Origin: Amblyomma americanum
Taxonomy: Eukaryota > Arthropoda > Arachnida > Ixodida > Ixodidae
Direction of reading: 5' to 3'
Length of the DNA stretch: 64,000 nt
NCBI RefSeq assembly: GCF_052857255.1
Contig: NW_027526728.1
Coordinates: 38,729-102,728 of the forward strand
In this document: piece by piece, positions 1 to 10,540 of the stretch
How the letters are laid out: each line of letters starts with the position of its first letter
Numbering within the stretch: position 1 is the stretch's first letter
Notes under the pieces: model-generated
Databases searched by the model: none
Told to the model about the DNA's origin: nothing
The model's input: only the letters and a program-made list of their open reading frames with translations
Made by a program: the position numbers and the translations under genes

Positions 1-1925
1 GAGTAGACGAGAGAAAGGTGTTAACTTTTTCTCTCAGAACTGCGCGAAAACTTGTATACCGGCTCAAAAAAACGGGATACATCGGCATAGATCGAAACTA
101 GCAAGATTCACGGGCATCGATTTTACAAGTCTTCGAAGAGTACACGAGAGAAAGGTGTAAACTTTTTCTCTCAGAACTGCGCGAAAACTTGTATTCGTGC
201 TCAAAACAAAGGAATACATCGTTTTAGGTCGAAACTAGCAAGATTCACGAGCATCGATTTTACAAGTCGTCGAATAGTGGACGAGAGAAAGGTGTAAACT
301 TTTTCTCTCAGAACGGCGCGAAAACTTGTATTCCGGCTCAAAACAACGGGATTCATCGTTTTAGATCGAAACTAGCAAGATTCACGAGCATCGATTTTAC
401 AAGTCCTCGAAGAGTAGACGAGAGAAAGGTGTAAACTTTTTCTCTCAGAACTGCGCGAAAACTTGTATTCCGGCTCAAAACAACGGGATTCATCGTTTTA
501 GATCGAAACTAGCAAGATTCACGAGCATTGATTTTACAAGTGGTTGAAGAGTAGACGAGAGAAAGGTGTAAATTTTTCTCTCAGAACTGCGCGAAAACTT
601 GTATTCCGGCTCAAAACAACGGGATACATCGTTTTAGATTGAAACTAGCAAGAGTCACGAGCATCGATTTTACACGTCGTCGAAGAGTACACGAGAGAAA
701 GGTGTAAACGTTTTCTCTCAGAACTGCGCGAAAACTTGTATACCGGCTCAAAACAACGGGATTCATCGTTTTAGATCGAAACTAGCAAGATTCACGAGCA
801 TCTATTTTACAAGTCCTCCAAGAGTAGACGAGAGAAAGGTGTAAACTTTTTCTCTCAGAACTGCGCGAAAACTTGTATTCCGGCTCAAAACAACGGGATT
901 CATCGTTTTAGATCGAAACTAGCAAGATTCACGAGCATTGATTTTACAAGTCGTTGAAGAGTAGACGAGAGAAAGGTGTAAACTTTTTCTCTCAGAACAG
1001 CGCGAAAACTTGTATTCCGGCTCAAAACAACGGGATACATCGTTTAAGATCGAAACTAGCAAGATTCACGAGCATTGATTTTACACGTCGTCGATGAGTA
1101 CACGAGAGAAAGGTGTAAACGTTTTCTCTCAGAACTGCGCGAAAACTTGTATTCCGGCTCAAAACAACGGGATACATCGTTTTAGGTCGAAACTAGCAAG
1201 ATTCACGAGCATCGATTTTACAAGTCGTCGAATAGTGGACGAGAGAAAGGTGTAAACTTTTTCTTTCAGAACGGCGCGAAAACTTGTATTCCGGCTCAAA
1301 ACAACGGGATTTATCGTTTTAGATCGAAACTAGCCAGATTCACGAGCATCGATTTTACAAGTCCTCCAAGAGTAGACGAGAGAAAGGTGTAAACGTTTAC
1401 TCTCAGAACTGCGCGAAAACTTGTATTCCGGCTCAGAACTATGGGTTACATCGTTTTAGATCGAAACTAGCAAGATTCACGAGCATCGCTATTACAAGTC
1501 GTCGAAGAGTAGACGAGAGAAAGGTGTTAACTTTTTCTCTCAGAACTGCGCGAAAACTTGTATTCCGGCTCAAAACAACGGGATACATCGTTTTAGATCG
1601 AAACCAGCAAGATTGACGAGCATCGATTTTACACGTCGTCGAAGAGTACACGAGAGAAAGGTGTAAACGTTTTCTCTCAGAACTGCGCGAAAACTTGTAT
1701 TCCGGCTCAAAACAACGGGATACATCGTTTTGGATCGAAACTAGCAAGATTCACGGGCATCGATTTTACAAGTCGTTGAAGAGTAGACGAGAGAAAGGTG
1801 TAAATTTTTCTCTCAGAACTGCGCGAAAACTTGTATTCCGGCTCAAAACAACGGGATACATCGTTTTAGATTGAAACTAGCAAGAGTCACGAGCATCGAT
1901 TTTACACGTCGTCGAAGAGTACACG
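1..1925 (+). repeat. Irregular monomer series, left edge of window
   Basis: Fourteen monomers of mixed subtypes. A 9-monomer spacing is visible: the gttgaagag plus gtaaatttttctctc pair of marks near 544 returns near 1776 (offset about 1232), followed in both places by gattgaaactagcaagag and a gtatacc monomer. The copies are not close enough to call a clean tandem HOR. The HpaI-type gtgttaac subtype is at about 20 and 1526, and the gctcagaactatgggtt monomer is near 1432. I see no non-satellite sequence. Confidence 0.7.
9..35. repeat. Dyad within the monomer (first instance)
   Basis: GAGAGAAA at 9-16 is the exact reverse complement of TTTCTCTC at 28-35, with an 11-nt spacer. The element recurs in nearly every monomer. 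In copies reading gtaaacg the spacer side also holds the palindrome AAACGTTT. Some subtypes break the right arm, for example cttttactctc (as near 1390, 4970, 15760 and 22730) and ttttatctc (near 35330, 41070 and 42845). Dyads of this sort are known in several centromeric satellites and have been linked to cruciform or other non-B DNA. A role here is inference only. Confidence 0.85.
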
Positions 1926-3320
1926 AGAGAAAGGTGTAAACGTTTTCTCTCAGAACTGCGCGAAAACTTGTATACCGGCTCAAAAAAACGGGATACATCG
2001 TTTTAGATCGAAAGTAGCAAGATTCACGAGCATCGATTTTACAAGTCCTCGAAGAGTAGACGAGAGAAAAGTGTAAACTTTTTCTCTCAGAACTGCGCGA
2101 AAACTTGTATTCCGGCTCAAAAAAACGGGATACATCGTTTTAGATCGAAACTAGCAAGATTCATGGGCATCGATTTTACAAGTCCTCGAAGAGTAGACGA
2201 GAGAAAGGTGTAAACTTTTTCTCTCAGAACTGCGCGAAAACTTGTATTCCGGCTCAAAACAACGAGATACATCGTTTTAGGTCGAAACTAGCAAGATTCA
2301 CGAGCATCGATTTTACAAGTCGTCGAATAGTGGACGAGAGAAAGGTGGAAACTTTTTCTCTCAGAACGGCGCGAAAACTTGTATTCCGGCTCAAAACAAC
2401 GGGATTCATCGTTTTAGATCGAAACTAGCAAGATTCACGAGCATCGATTTTACAAGTCCTCAAGGAGTAGACGTGAGAAAGGTGTAAACTTTTTCTCTCA
2501 GAACTGCGCGAAAACTTGTATTCCGGCTCAAAACAACGGGATTCATCGTTTTAGATCGAAACTAGCAAGATTCACGAGCATTGATTTTACAAGTCGTCGA
2601 AGAGTAGACGAGAGAAAGGTGTAAACGTTTTCTCTCAGAACTGCGCGAAAACTTGTATACCGGCTCAAAAAAACGGGATACATCGTTTTAGATCGAAAGT
2701 AGCAAGATTCACGAGCATCGATTTTACAAGTCCTCGAAGAGTAGACGAGAGAAAAGTGTAAACTTTTTCTCTCAGAACTGCGCGAAAACTTGTATTCCGG
2801 CTCAAAAAAAACGGGATACATCGTTTTAGATCGAAACTAGCAAGATTCATGGGCATCGATTTTACAAGTCCTCGAAGAGTAGACGAGAGAAAGGTGTAAA
2901 CTTTTTCTCTCAGAACTGCGCGAAAACTTGTATTCCGGCTCAAAACAATGAGATACATCGTTTTAGGTCGAAACTAGCAAGATTCACGAGCATCGATTTT
3001 ACAAGTCGTCGAATAGTGGACGAGAGAAAGGTGGAAACTTTTTCTCTCAGAACGGCGCGAAAACTTGTATTCCGGCTCAAAACAACGGGATTCATCGTTT
3101 TAGATCGAAACTAGCAAGATTCACGAGCAACGATTTTACAAGTCCTCCAAGAGTAGACGTGAGAAAGGTGTAAACTTTTTCTCTCAGAACTGCGCGAAAA
3201 CTTGTATTCCGGCTCAAAACAACGGGATTCATCGTTTTAGATCGAAACTAGCAAGATTCACGAGCATTGATTTTACAAGTCGTCGAAGAGTAGACGAGAG
3301 AAAGGTGTAAACGTTTTCTC
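1926..3320 (+). repeat. Pentamer HOR, period 685 bp, two tandem copies
   Basis: Marks in order are a gtatacc monomer, aaagtagcaag, gagagaaaagtg, gattcatgggc, a gagatacatcg monomer, gaatagtgg with gtggaaac, and gtagacgtgag. They occur once from about 1926 and again 685 bp later; gacgagagaaaagtg starts at 2059 and again at 2744. The second copy has one extra A in its poly-A run (near 2801) and aatgagat where the first has aacgagat. A third, partial copy follows at about 3725-4275, offset about 1097 bp (8 monomers) from the second, so other monomers separate them. Confidence 0.85.
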
Positions 3321-3724
3321 TCAGAACTGCGCGAAAACTTGTATTCCGGCTCAAAAAAACGGAATACATCGTTTTAGATCGAAACTAGCAAGATTCATGG
3401 GCATCGATTTTACAAGTCCTCGAAGAGTAGACGAGAGAAAGGTGTAAACTTTTTCTCTCAGAACTGCGCGAAAACTTGTATACCGGCTCAAAACAACGGG
3501 ATACATCGTTTTAGATTGAAACTAGCAAGAGTCACGAGCATCGATTTTACACGTCGTCGAAGAGTACACGAGAGAAAGGTGTAAACGTTTTCTCTCAGAA
3601 CTGCGCGAAAACTTGTATACCGGCTCAAAACAACGGGATTCATCGTTTTAGATCGAAACTAGCAAGATTCACGAGCATCGATTTTACAAGTCCTCCAAGA
3701 GTAGACGAGAGAAAGGTGTAAACT

Positions 3725-4275
3725 TTTTCTCCCAGAACTGCGCGAAAACTTGTATACCGGCTCAAAAAAACGGGATACATCGTTTTAGATCGAAAGTAGC
3801 AAGATTCACGAGCATCGATTTTACAAGTCCTCGAAGAGTAGACGAGAGAAAAGTGTAAACTTTTTCTCTCAGAACTGCGCGAAAACTTGTATTCCGGCTC
3901 AAAAAAACGGGATACATCGTTTTAGATCGAAACTAGCAAGATTCATGGGCATCGATTTTACAAGTCCTCGAAGAGTAGACGAGAGAAAGGTGTAAACTTT
4001 TTCTCTCAGAACTGCGCGAAAACTTGTATTCCGGCTCAAAACAATGAGATACATCGTTTTAGGTCGAAACTAGCAAGATTCACGAGCATCGATTTTACAA
4101 GTCGTCGAATAGTGGACGAGAGAAAGGTGGAAACTTTTTCTCTCAGAACGGCGCGAAAACTTGTATTCCGGCTCAAAACAACGGGATTCATCGTTTTAGA
4201 TCGAAACTAGCAAGATTCACGAGCATCGATTTTACAAGTCCTCCAAGAGTAGACGTGTGAAAGGTGTAAACTTTT
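3725..4275 (+). repeat. Partial third copy of the 685-bp pentamer
   Basis: This repeats the series gtatacc, aaagtagcaag, gagagaaaagtg (3841), gattcatgggc, aatgagatac, gtggaaac and a gtagacgtg monomer. It shares the aatgagat state with the copy at 2611-3296, so it is closer to that copy than to the first. One change, gtgtgaaagg near 4256, is private. The intervening 3321-3724 holds three other monomers. Confidence 0.75.
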
Positions 4276-4444
4276 TCTCTCAGAACTGCGCGAAAACTTG
4301 TATTCCGGCTCAAAACAACGAGATACATCGTTTTAGGTGGAAACTAGCAATATTCACGAGCATCGATTTTACAAGTCGTCGAATAGTAGACGAGAGAAAG
4401 GTGTAAACTTTTTCTCTCAGAACTGCGCGAAAACTTGTATTCCG

Positions 4445-5345
4445 GCTCAAAACAACGAGATACATCGTTTTAGATCGAAACTAGCAAGATTCATGGGCAT
4501 CGATTTTACAAGTCTTCGAAGAGTACAAGAGAGAAAAGTGTAAACTTTTTCTCTCAGAACTGCGCGAAAACTTGTATTCCGGCTCAAAACAAAGGGGATA
4601 CATCGTTTTAGATCGAAACTAGCAAGATTCACGAGCATCGATTTTACAAGTCGTCGAAGAGTAGACGAGATAAAGGTGTAAACTTTTTCTCTCAGAACTG
4701 CACGAAAACTTGTATTCCGGCTCAAAACAACGGGATACATCGTTTTAGGTCGAAACTAGCAAGATTCACGAGCATCGATTTTACAAGTCGTCGAATAGTG
4801 GACGAGAGAAAGGTGTAAACTTTTTCTCTCAGAACGGCGCGAAAACTTGTATTCCGGCTCAAAACAACGGGATTCATCGTTTTAGATCGAAACTAGCAAG
4901 ATTCACGAGCATCGATTTTACAAGTCCTCCAAGAGTAGACGAGAGAAAGGTGTAAACTTTTACTCTCAGAACTGCGCGAAAACTTGTATTCCGGCTCAGA
5001 ACAATGGGTTACATCGTTTTAGATCGAAACTAGCAAGATTCACGAGCATCGCTATTACAAGTCGTCGAAGAGTAGACGAGAGAAAGGTGTTAACTTTTTC
5101 TCTCAGAACTGCGCGAAAACTTGTATTCCGGCTCAAAACAACGGGATACATCGTTTTAGATCGAAACCAGCAAGATTCACGAGCATCGATTTTACACGTC
5201 GTCGAAGAGTACACAGAGAAAGGTGTAAACGTTTTCTCTCAGAACTGCGCCAAAACTTGTATTCCGGCTAAGGACAACTGGTTACATCGTATTAGATCGA
5301 AACTAGCAAGATTCACGAGCATCGATATTGCAAGTCGTCGAATAG
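4445..5345 (+). repeat. Segment duplicated at 9642-10540 (offset 5196)
   Basis: The order of subtypes here matches that at about 9642-10540: a gagatacatcg monomer, a tcttcgaagagtacaag monomer, aaagg-type, gcacg, gaatagtgg with aacggcgcg, ctccaagag, the gctcagaacaatgggtt monomer, gttaac, and gcgccaaaac with ggctaaggacaac. Private differences include aaagggg against aaacgg near 4592 and 9789, and acacagag near 5211 against acacgtag near 10408. The spacing is about 38 monomers. Parts of the same series return at about 12770-13250 and 18360-18870. Confidence 0.8.
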
Positions 5346-5524
5346 TAGACGAGAGAAAGGTGTAAACTTTTTCTCTCAGAACTGCGCGAAAGCTTCTATT
5401 CCAGCTCAAAACAACGGAATACATCGTTGTAGATCGAAACTAGCAAGATATACGAGCATTGATTTTACAAGTCGTCGAAGAGTAGACGAGAGAAAGGTGT
5501 AAATTTTTTCTCTCAGAACTGCGC

Positions 5525-6830
5525 GAAAACTTGTATTCCGGCTCAAAACAACGGGATACATTGTTTAAGATCGAAACCAGCAAGATTCAAGAGCATCGAT
5601 TTTACACGTCGTCGAAGAGTACACGAGAGAAAGGTGTAAACGTTTTCTCTCAGAACTGCGCGAAAACTTGTATACCGGCTCAAAAAAACGGGATACATCG
5701 ACATAGATCGAAACTAGCAAGATTCACGAACATCGATTTTACAAGTCGTCGAAGAGTAGACGAGAGAAAGGTGTAAACTTTTTCTCTCAGAACTGAGCGA
5801 AAACTTGTATTCCGGCTCAAAAGAACGGGATACATCGTTTTAGATCGAAACCAGCAAGATTCACGAGCATCGATTTTACAAGTCGTCGAAGAGTAGACGA
5901 GAGAAAGGTGTAAACTTTTTCTCTCAGAACTGCACGAAAACTTGTATTCCGGCTCAAAACAACGGGGTACATCGTTTTAGATCGAAACTAGCAAGATTCA
6001 CGAGCATCGATTTTACAAGTCGTCGAAGAGTACACGAGAGAAAGGTGTAAACTTTTTCTCTCAGAACTCGAAAACTTGTTTTCCAGCTCAAAACAACGGG
6101 GTACATCGTTTTAGATCGAAACTAGCAATATTCACGAGCATCGATTTTACAAGTCGTCGAATAGTAGACGAGAGAAAGGTGTAAACTTTTTCTCTCAGAA
6201 CTGCGCGAAAGCTTCTATTCCAGCTCAAAACAACGGGATACATCGTTGTAGATCGAAACTAGCAAGATATTCGAGCATTGATTTTACAAGTCGTCGAAGA
6301 GTAGACGAGAGAAAGGTGTAAACTTTTTCTCTCAGAACTGCGCGAAAACTTGTATTCCGGCTCAAAACAACGGGATACATCGTTTAAGATCGAAACTAGC
6401 AAGATTCACGAGCATTGATTTTACACGTCGTCGATGAGTACACGAGAGAAAGGTGTAAACGTTTTCTCTCAGAACTGCGCGAAAACTTGTATACCGGCCA
6501 AAAAAACGGGATACATCGTTTTAGATCGAAACTAGCAAGATTAACGAGCATCGATTTTACAAGTCGTCGAAGAGTAGACGAGAGAAAGGTGTAAACTTTT
6601 TCCCTCAGAACTGCGCGAAAACTTGTATTCCGGCTCAAAGCAACGGGATACATCGTTTTAGGTCGAAACTAGCAAGATTCACGAGCATCGATTTTACAAG
6701 TCGTCGAATAGTGGACGAGAGAAAGGTGTAAACTTTTTCTTTCAGAACGGCGCGAAAACTTGTATTCCGGCTCAAAACAACGGGATTCATCGTTTTAGAT
6801 CGAAACTAGCCAGATTCACGAGCATCGCTA
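5525..6830 (+). repeat. First copy of a recurrent left-domain monomer series
   Basis: Starting at a gggatacattgtttaag monomer, this run continues with gtatacc plus cgacatagatcg, an aactgagcg monomer, a gcacg monomer, the 3-bp-deleted cagaactcg monomer, the HindIII monomer (gcgaaagcttc, about 6209), catcgtttaagatcg, and gtataccggcc. The same order recurs from about 14282, 16606, 21253 and 24124. Its later part also recurs at 28200-29100. This copy has private states such as attcaagagc near 5586. Confidence 0.8.
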
Positions 6831-6899
6831 TTACAAGTCGTCGAAGAGTACACGAGAGAAAGGTGTAAACGTTTTCTCTCAGAACTGCGCGAAAACTTG

Positions 6900-7540
6900 T
6901 ATTCCGGCTCAAAACAACGGGATTCATCGTTTTAGATCGTAACTAGCAAGATTCACGAGCATTGATTTTACAAGTCGTTGAAGAGTAGACGAGAGAAAGG
7001 TGTAAATTTTTCTCTCAGAACTGCGCGAAAACTTGTATTCCGGCTCAAAACAACGGGATACATCGTTTTAGATTGAAACTAGCAAGAGTCACGAGCATCG
7101 ATTTTACACGTCGTCGAAGAGTACACGAGAGAAAGGTGTAAACGTTTTCTCTCAGAACTGCGCGAAAACTTGTATACCGGCTCAAAAAAACGGGATACAT
7201 CGTTTTAGATCGAAAGTAGCAAGATTCATGAGCATCGATTTTACAAGTCCTCGAAGAGTAGACGAGAGAAAGGTGTAAACTTTTTCTCTCAGAACTGCGC
7301 GAAAACTTCTATTCCGGCTCAAAAAAACGGGATACATCGTTTTAGATCGAAACTAGCAAGATTCATGGGCATCGATTTTACAAGTCCTCGAAGAGTAGAC
7401 GAGAGAAAGGTGTAAACTTTTTCTCTCAGAACTGCGCGAAAACTTGTATTCCGGCTCAAAACAACGAGATACATCGTTTTAGATCGAAACTAGCAAGATT
7501 CATGGGCATCGATTTTACAAGTCTTCGAAGAGTACACGAG
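6900..7540 (+). repeat. Series shared with 26041-26680
   Basis: The run ttgaagag with gtaaatttttctctc, gattgaaactagcaagag, gtatacc with aaagtagcaag and gattcatgag, gaaaacttctattcc, gattcatgggc and gagatacatcg matches 26041 onward at a constant offset of 19141 bp. It stays aligned through the next two monomers up to about 7960 (27100). Related copies are at 23180-23730 and 29760-30390. The series feeds into the heptamer HOR in both places. Confidence 0.75.
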
Positions 7541-9454
7541 AGAAAGGTGTAAACTTTTTCTCTCAGAACTGCGCGAAAACTTGTATTCCGGCTCAAAACA
7601 ACGGGATACATCGTTTTAGATCGAAACCAGCAAGATTCACGAGCATCGATTTTACACGTCGTCGAAGAGTACACGAGAGAAAGGTGTAAACGTTTTCTCT
7701 CAGAACTGCGCCAAAACTTGTATTCCGGCTCAGGACAACTGGTTACATCGTTTTAGATCGAAACTAGCAAGATTCACGAGCATCGATATTGCAAGTCGTC
7801 GAAGAGTAGACGAGAGAAAGGTGTTAACTTTTTCTCTCAGAACTGCGCGAAAACTTGTATTCCGGCTCAAAACAACGGGATACATCGTTTTAGATCGAAA
7901 CCAGTAAGATTCACGAGCATCGATTTTACACGTCGTCGAAGAGTACACGAGAGAAAGGTGTAAACGTTTTCTCTCAGAACTGCGCGAAAACTTGTATACC
8001 GGCTAAAAAAAAACGGGGTACATCGTTTTAGATCGAAACTAGCAAGATTCACGAGCATCGATTTTACAAGTCGTCGAAGAGTACACGAGAGAAAGGTGTA
8101 AACTTTTTCTCTCAGAACTCGAAAACTTGTATTCCGGCTCAAAACAACGAGATACATCGTTTTAGATCGAAACTAGCAAGATTCATGGGCATCGATTTTA
8201 CAAGTCTTCGAAGAGTACACGAGAGAAAAGTGTAAACTTTTTCTCTCAGAACTGCGCGAAAACTTGTATTCCGGCTCAAAACAACGGGATACATCGTTTT
8301 AGATCGAAACCATCAAGATTCACGAGCATCGATTTTACACGTCGTCGAAGAGTACACGAGAGAAAGGTGTAAACGTTTTCTCTCAGAACTGCGCCAAAAC
8401 TTGTATTCCGGCTCAGGACAACTGGTTACATCGTTTTAGATCGAAACTAGCAAGATTCACGAGCATCGATATTGCAAGTCGTCGAAGAGTAGACGAGAGA
8501 AAGGTGTAAACTTTTTCTCTCAGAACTGCGCGAAAACTTGTATTCCGGCTCAAAACAACGGGATACATCGTTTTAGATCGAAACCAGCAAGATTCACGAG
8601 CATCGATTTTACACGTCGTCGAAGAGTACACGAGAGAAAGGTGTAAACGTTTTCTCTCAGAACTGCGCCAAAACTTGTATTCCGGCTCAGGACAACTGGT
8701 TACATCGTTTTAGATCGAAACTAGCAAGATTCACGAGCATCGATATTGCAAGTCGTCGAAGAGTAGACGAGAGAAAGGTGTTAACTTTTTCTCTCAGAAC
8801 TGCGCGAAAACTTGTATTCCGGCTCAAAACAACGGGATACATCGTTTTAGATCGAAACCAGTAAGATTCACGAGCATCGATTTTACACGTCGTCGAAGAG
8901 TACACGAGAGAAAGGTGTAAACGTTTTCTCTCAGAACTGCGCGAAAACTTGTATACCGGCTAAAAAAAAACGGGGTACATCGTTTTAGATCGAAACTAGC
9001 AAGATTCACGAGCATCGATTTTACAAGTCGTCGAAGAGTACACGAGAGAAAGGTGTAAACTTTTTCTCTCAGAACTCGAAAACTTGTATTCCGGCTCAAA
9101 ACAACGAGATACATCGTTTTAGATCGAAACTAGCAAGATTCATGGGCATCGATTTTACAAGTCTTCGAAGAGTACACGAGAGAAAAGTGTAAACTTTTTC
9201 TCTCAGAACTGCGCGAAAACTTGTATTCCGGCTCAAAACAACGGGATACATCGTTTTAGATCGAAACCATCAAGATTCACGAGCATCGATTTTACACGTC
9301 GTCGAAGAGTACACGAGAGAAAGGTGTAAACGTTTTCTCTCAGAACTGCGCCAAAACTTGTATTCCGGCTCAGGACAACTGGTTACATCGTTTTAGATCG
9401 AAACTAGCAAGATTCACGAGCATCGATATTGCAAGTCGTCGAAGAGTAGACGAG
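7541..9454 (+). repeat. Heptamer HOR, period 957 bp, two full copies
   Basis: Base p matches base p+957 from about 7541 to about 8497, giving almost exactly 2.0 copies. I saw no difference at the sites compared, including the same nine-A run in ggct-poly(A)-cgggg (near 8004 and 8961), the cagaactcg 3-bp deletion (8117 and 9074) and gaaaccatcaag (8310 and 9267). Each copy includes the gcgccaaaac/ggctcaggacaac monomer, a gttaac monomer, a gaaaccagtaag monomer and the 3-bp-deleted monomer. The high identity implies a recent duplication. Confidence 0.9.
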
Positions 9455-9641
9455 AGAAAGGTGTTAACTTTTTCTCTCAGAACTGCGCGAAAACTTGTAT
9501 TCCGGCTCAAAACAACGGGATACATCGTTTTAGATCGAAACCAGTAAGATTCACGAGCATCGATTTTACACGTCGTCGAAGAGTACACGAGAGAAAGGTG
9601 TAAACGTTTTCTCTCAGAACTGCGCGAAAACTTGTATTCCG

Positions 9642-10540
9642 GCTCAAAACAACGAGATACATCGTTTTAGATCGAAACTAGCAAGATTCATGGGCATCGA
9701 TTTTACAAGTCTTCGAAGAGTACAAGAGAGAAAGGTGTAAACTTTTTCTCTCAGAACTGCGCGAAAACTTGTATTCCGGCTCAAAACAAACGGATACATC
9801 GTTTTAGATCGAAACTAGCAAGATTCACGAGCATCGATTTTACAAGTCGTCGAAGAGTAGACGAGAGAAAGGTGTAAACTTTTTCTCTCAGAACTGCACG
9901 AAAACTTGTATTCCGGCTCAAAACAACGGGATACATCGTTTTAGGTCGAAACTAGCAAGATTCACGAGCATCGATTTTACAAGTCGTCGAATAGTGGACG
10001 AGAGAAAGGTGTAAACTTTTTCTCTCAGAACGGCGCGAAAACTTGTATTCCGGCTCAAAACAACGGGATTCATCGTTTTAGATCGAAACTAGCAAGATTC
10101 ACGAGCATCGATTTTACAAGTCCTCCAAGAGTAGACGAGAGAAAGGTGTAAACTTTTACTCTCAGAACTGCGCGAAAACTTGTATTCCGGCTCAGAACAA
10201 TGGGTTACATCGTTTTAGATCGAAACTAGCAAGATTCACGAGCATCGCTATTACAAGTCGTCGAAGAGTAGACGAGAGAAAGGTGTTAACTTTTTCTCTC
10301 AGAACTGCGCGAAAACTTGTATTCCGGCTCAAAACAACGGGATACATCGTTTTAGATCGAAACCAGCAAGATTCACGAGCATCGATTTTACACGTCGTCG
10401 AAGAGTACACGTAGAAAGGTGTAAACGTTTTCTCTCAGAACTGCGCCAAAACTTGTATTCCGGCTAAGGACAACTGGTTACATCGTTTTAGATCGAAACT
10501 AGCAAGATTCACGAGCATCGATATTGCAAGTCGTCGAAGA
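9642..10540 (+). repeat. Segment duplicated from or to 4445-5345
   Basis: This is the partner of the left-hand segment at offset 5196-5197. Marks in order: gagatacatcg, tacaagagag, gcacg, gaatagtgg, ctccaagag, ctcagaacaatgggtt (about 10190), gttaac, gaaaccagc, and gcgccaaaac with ggctaaggacaac (about 10464). A private 2-bp loss is seen at gtacacgtagaaagg near 10405. Confidence 0.8.
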
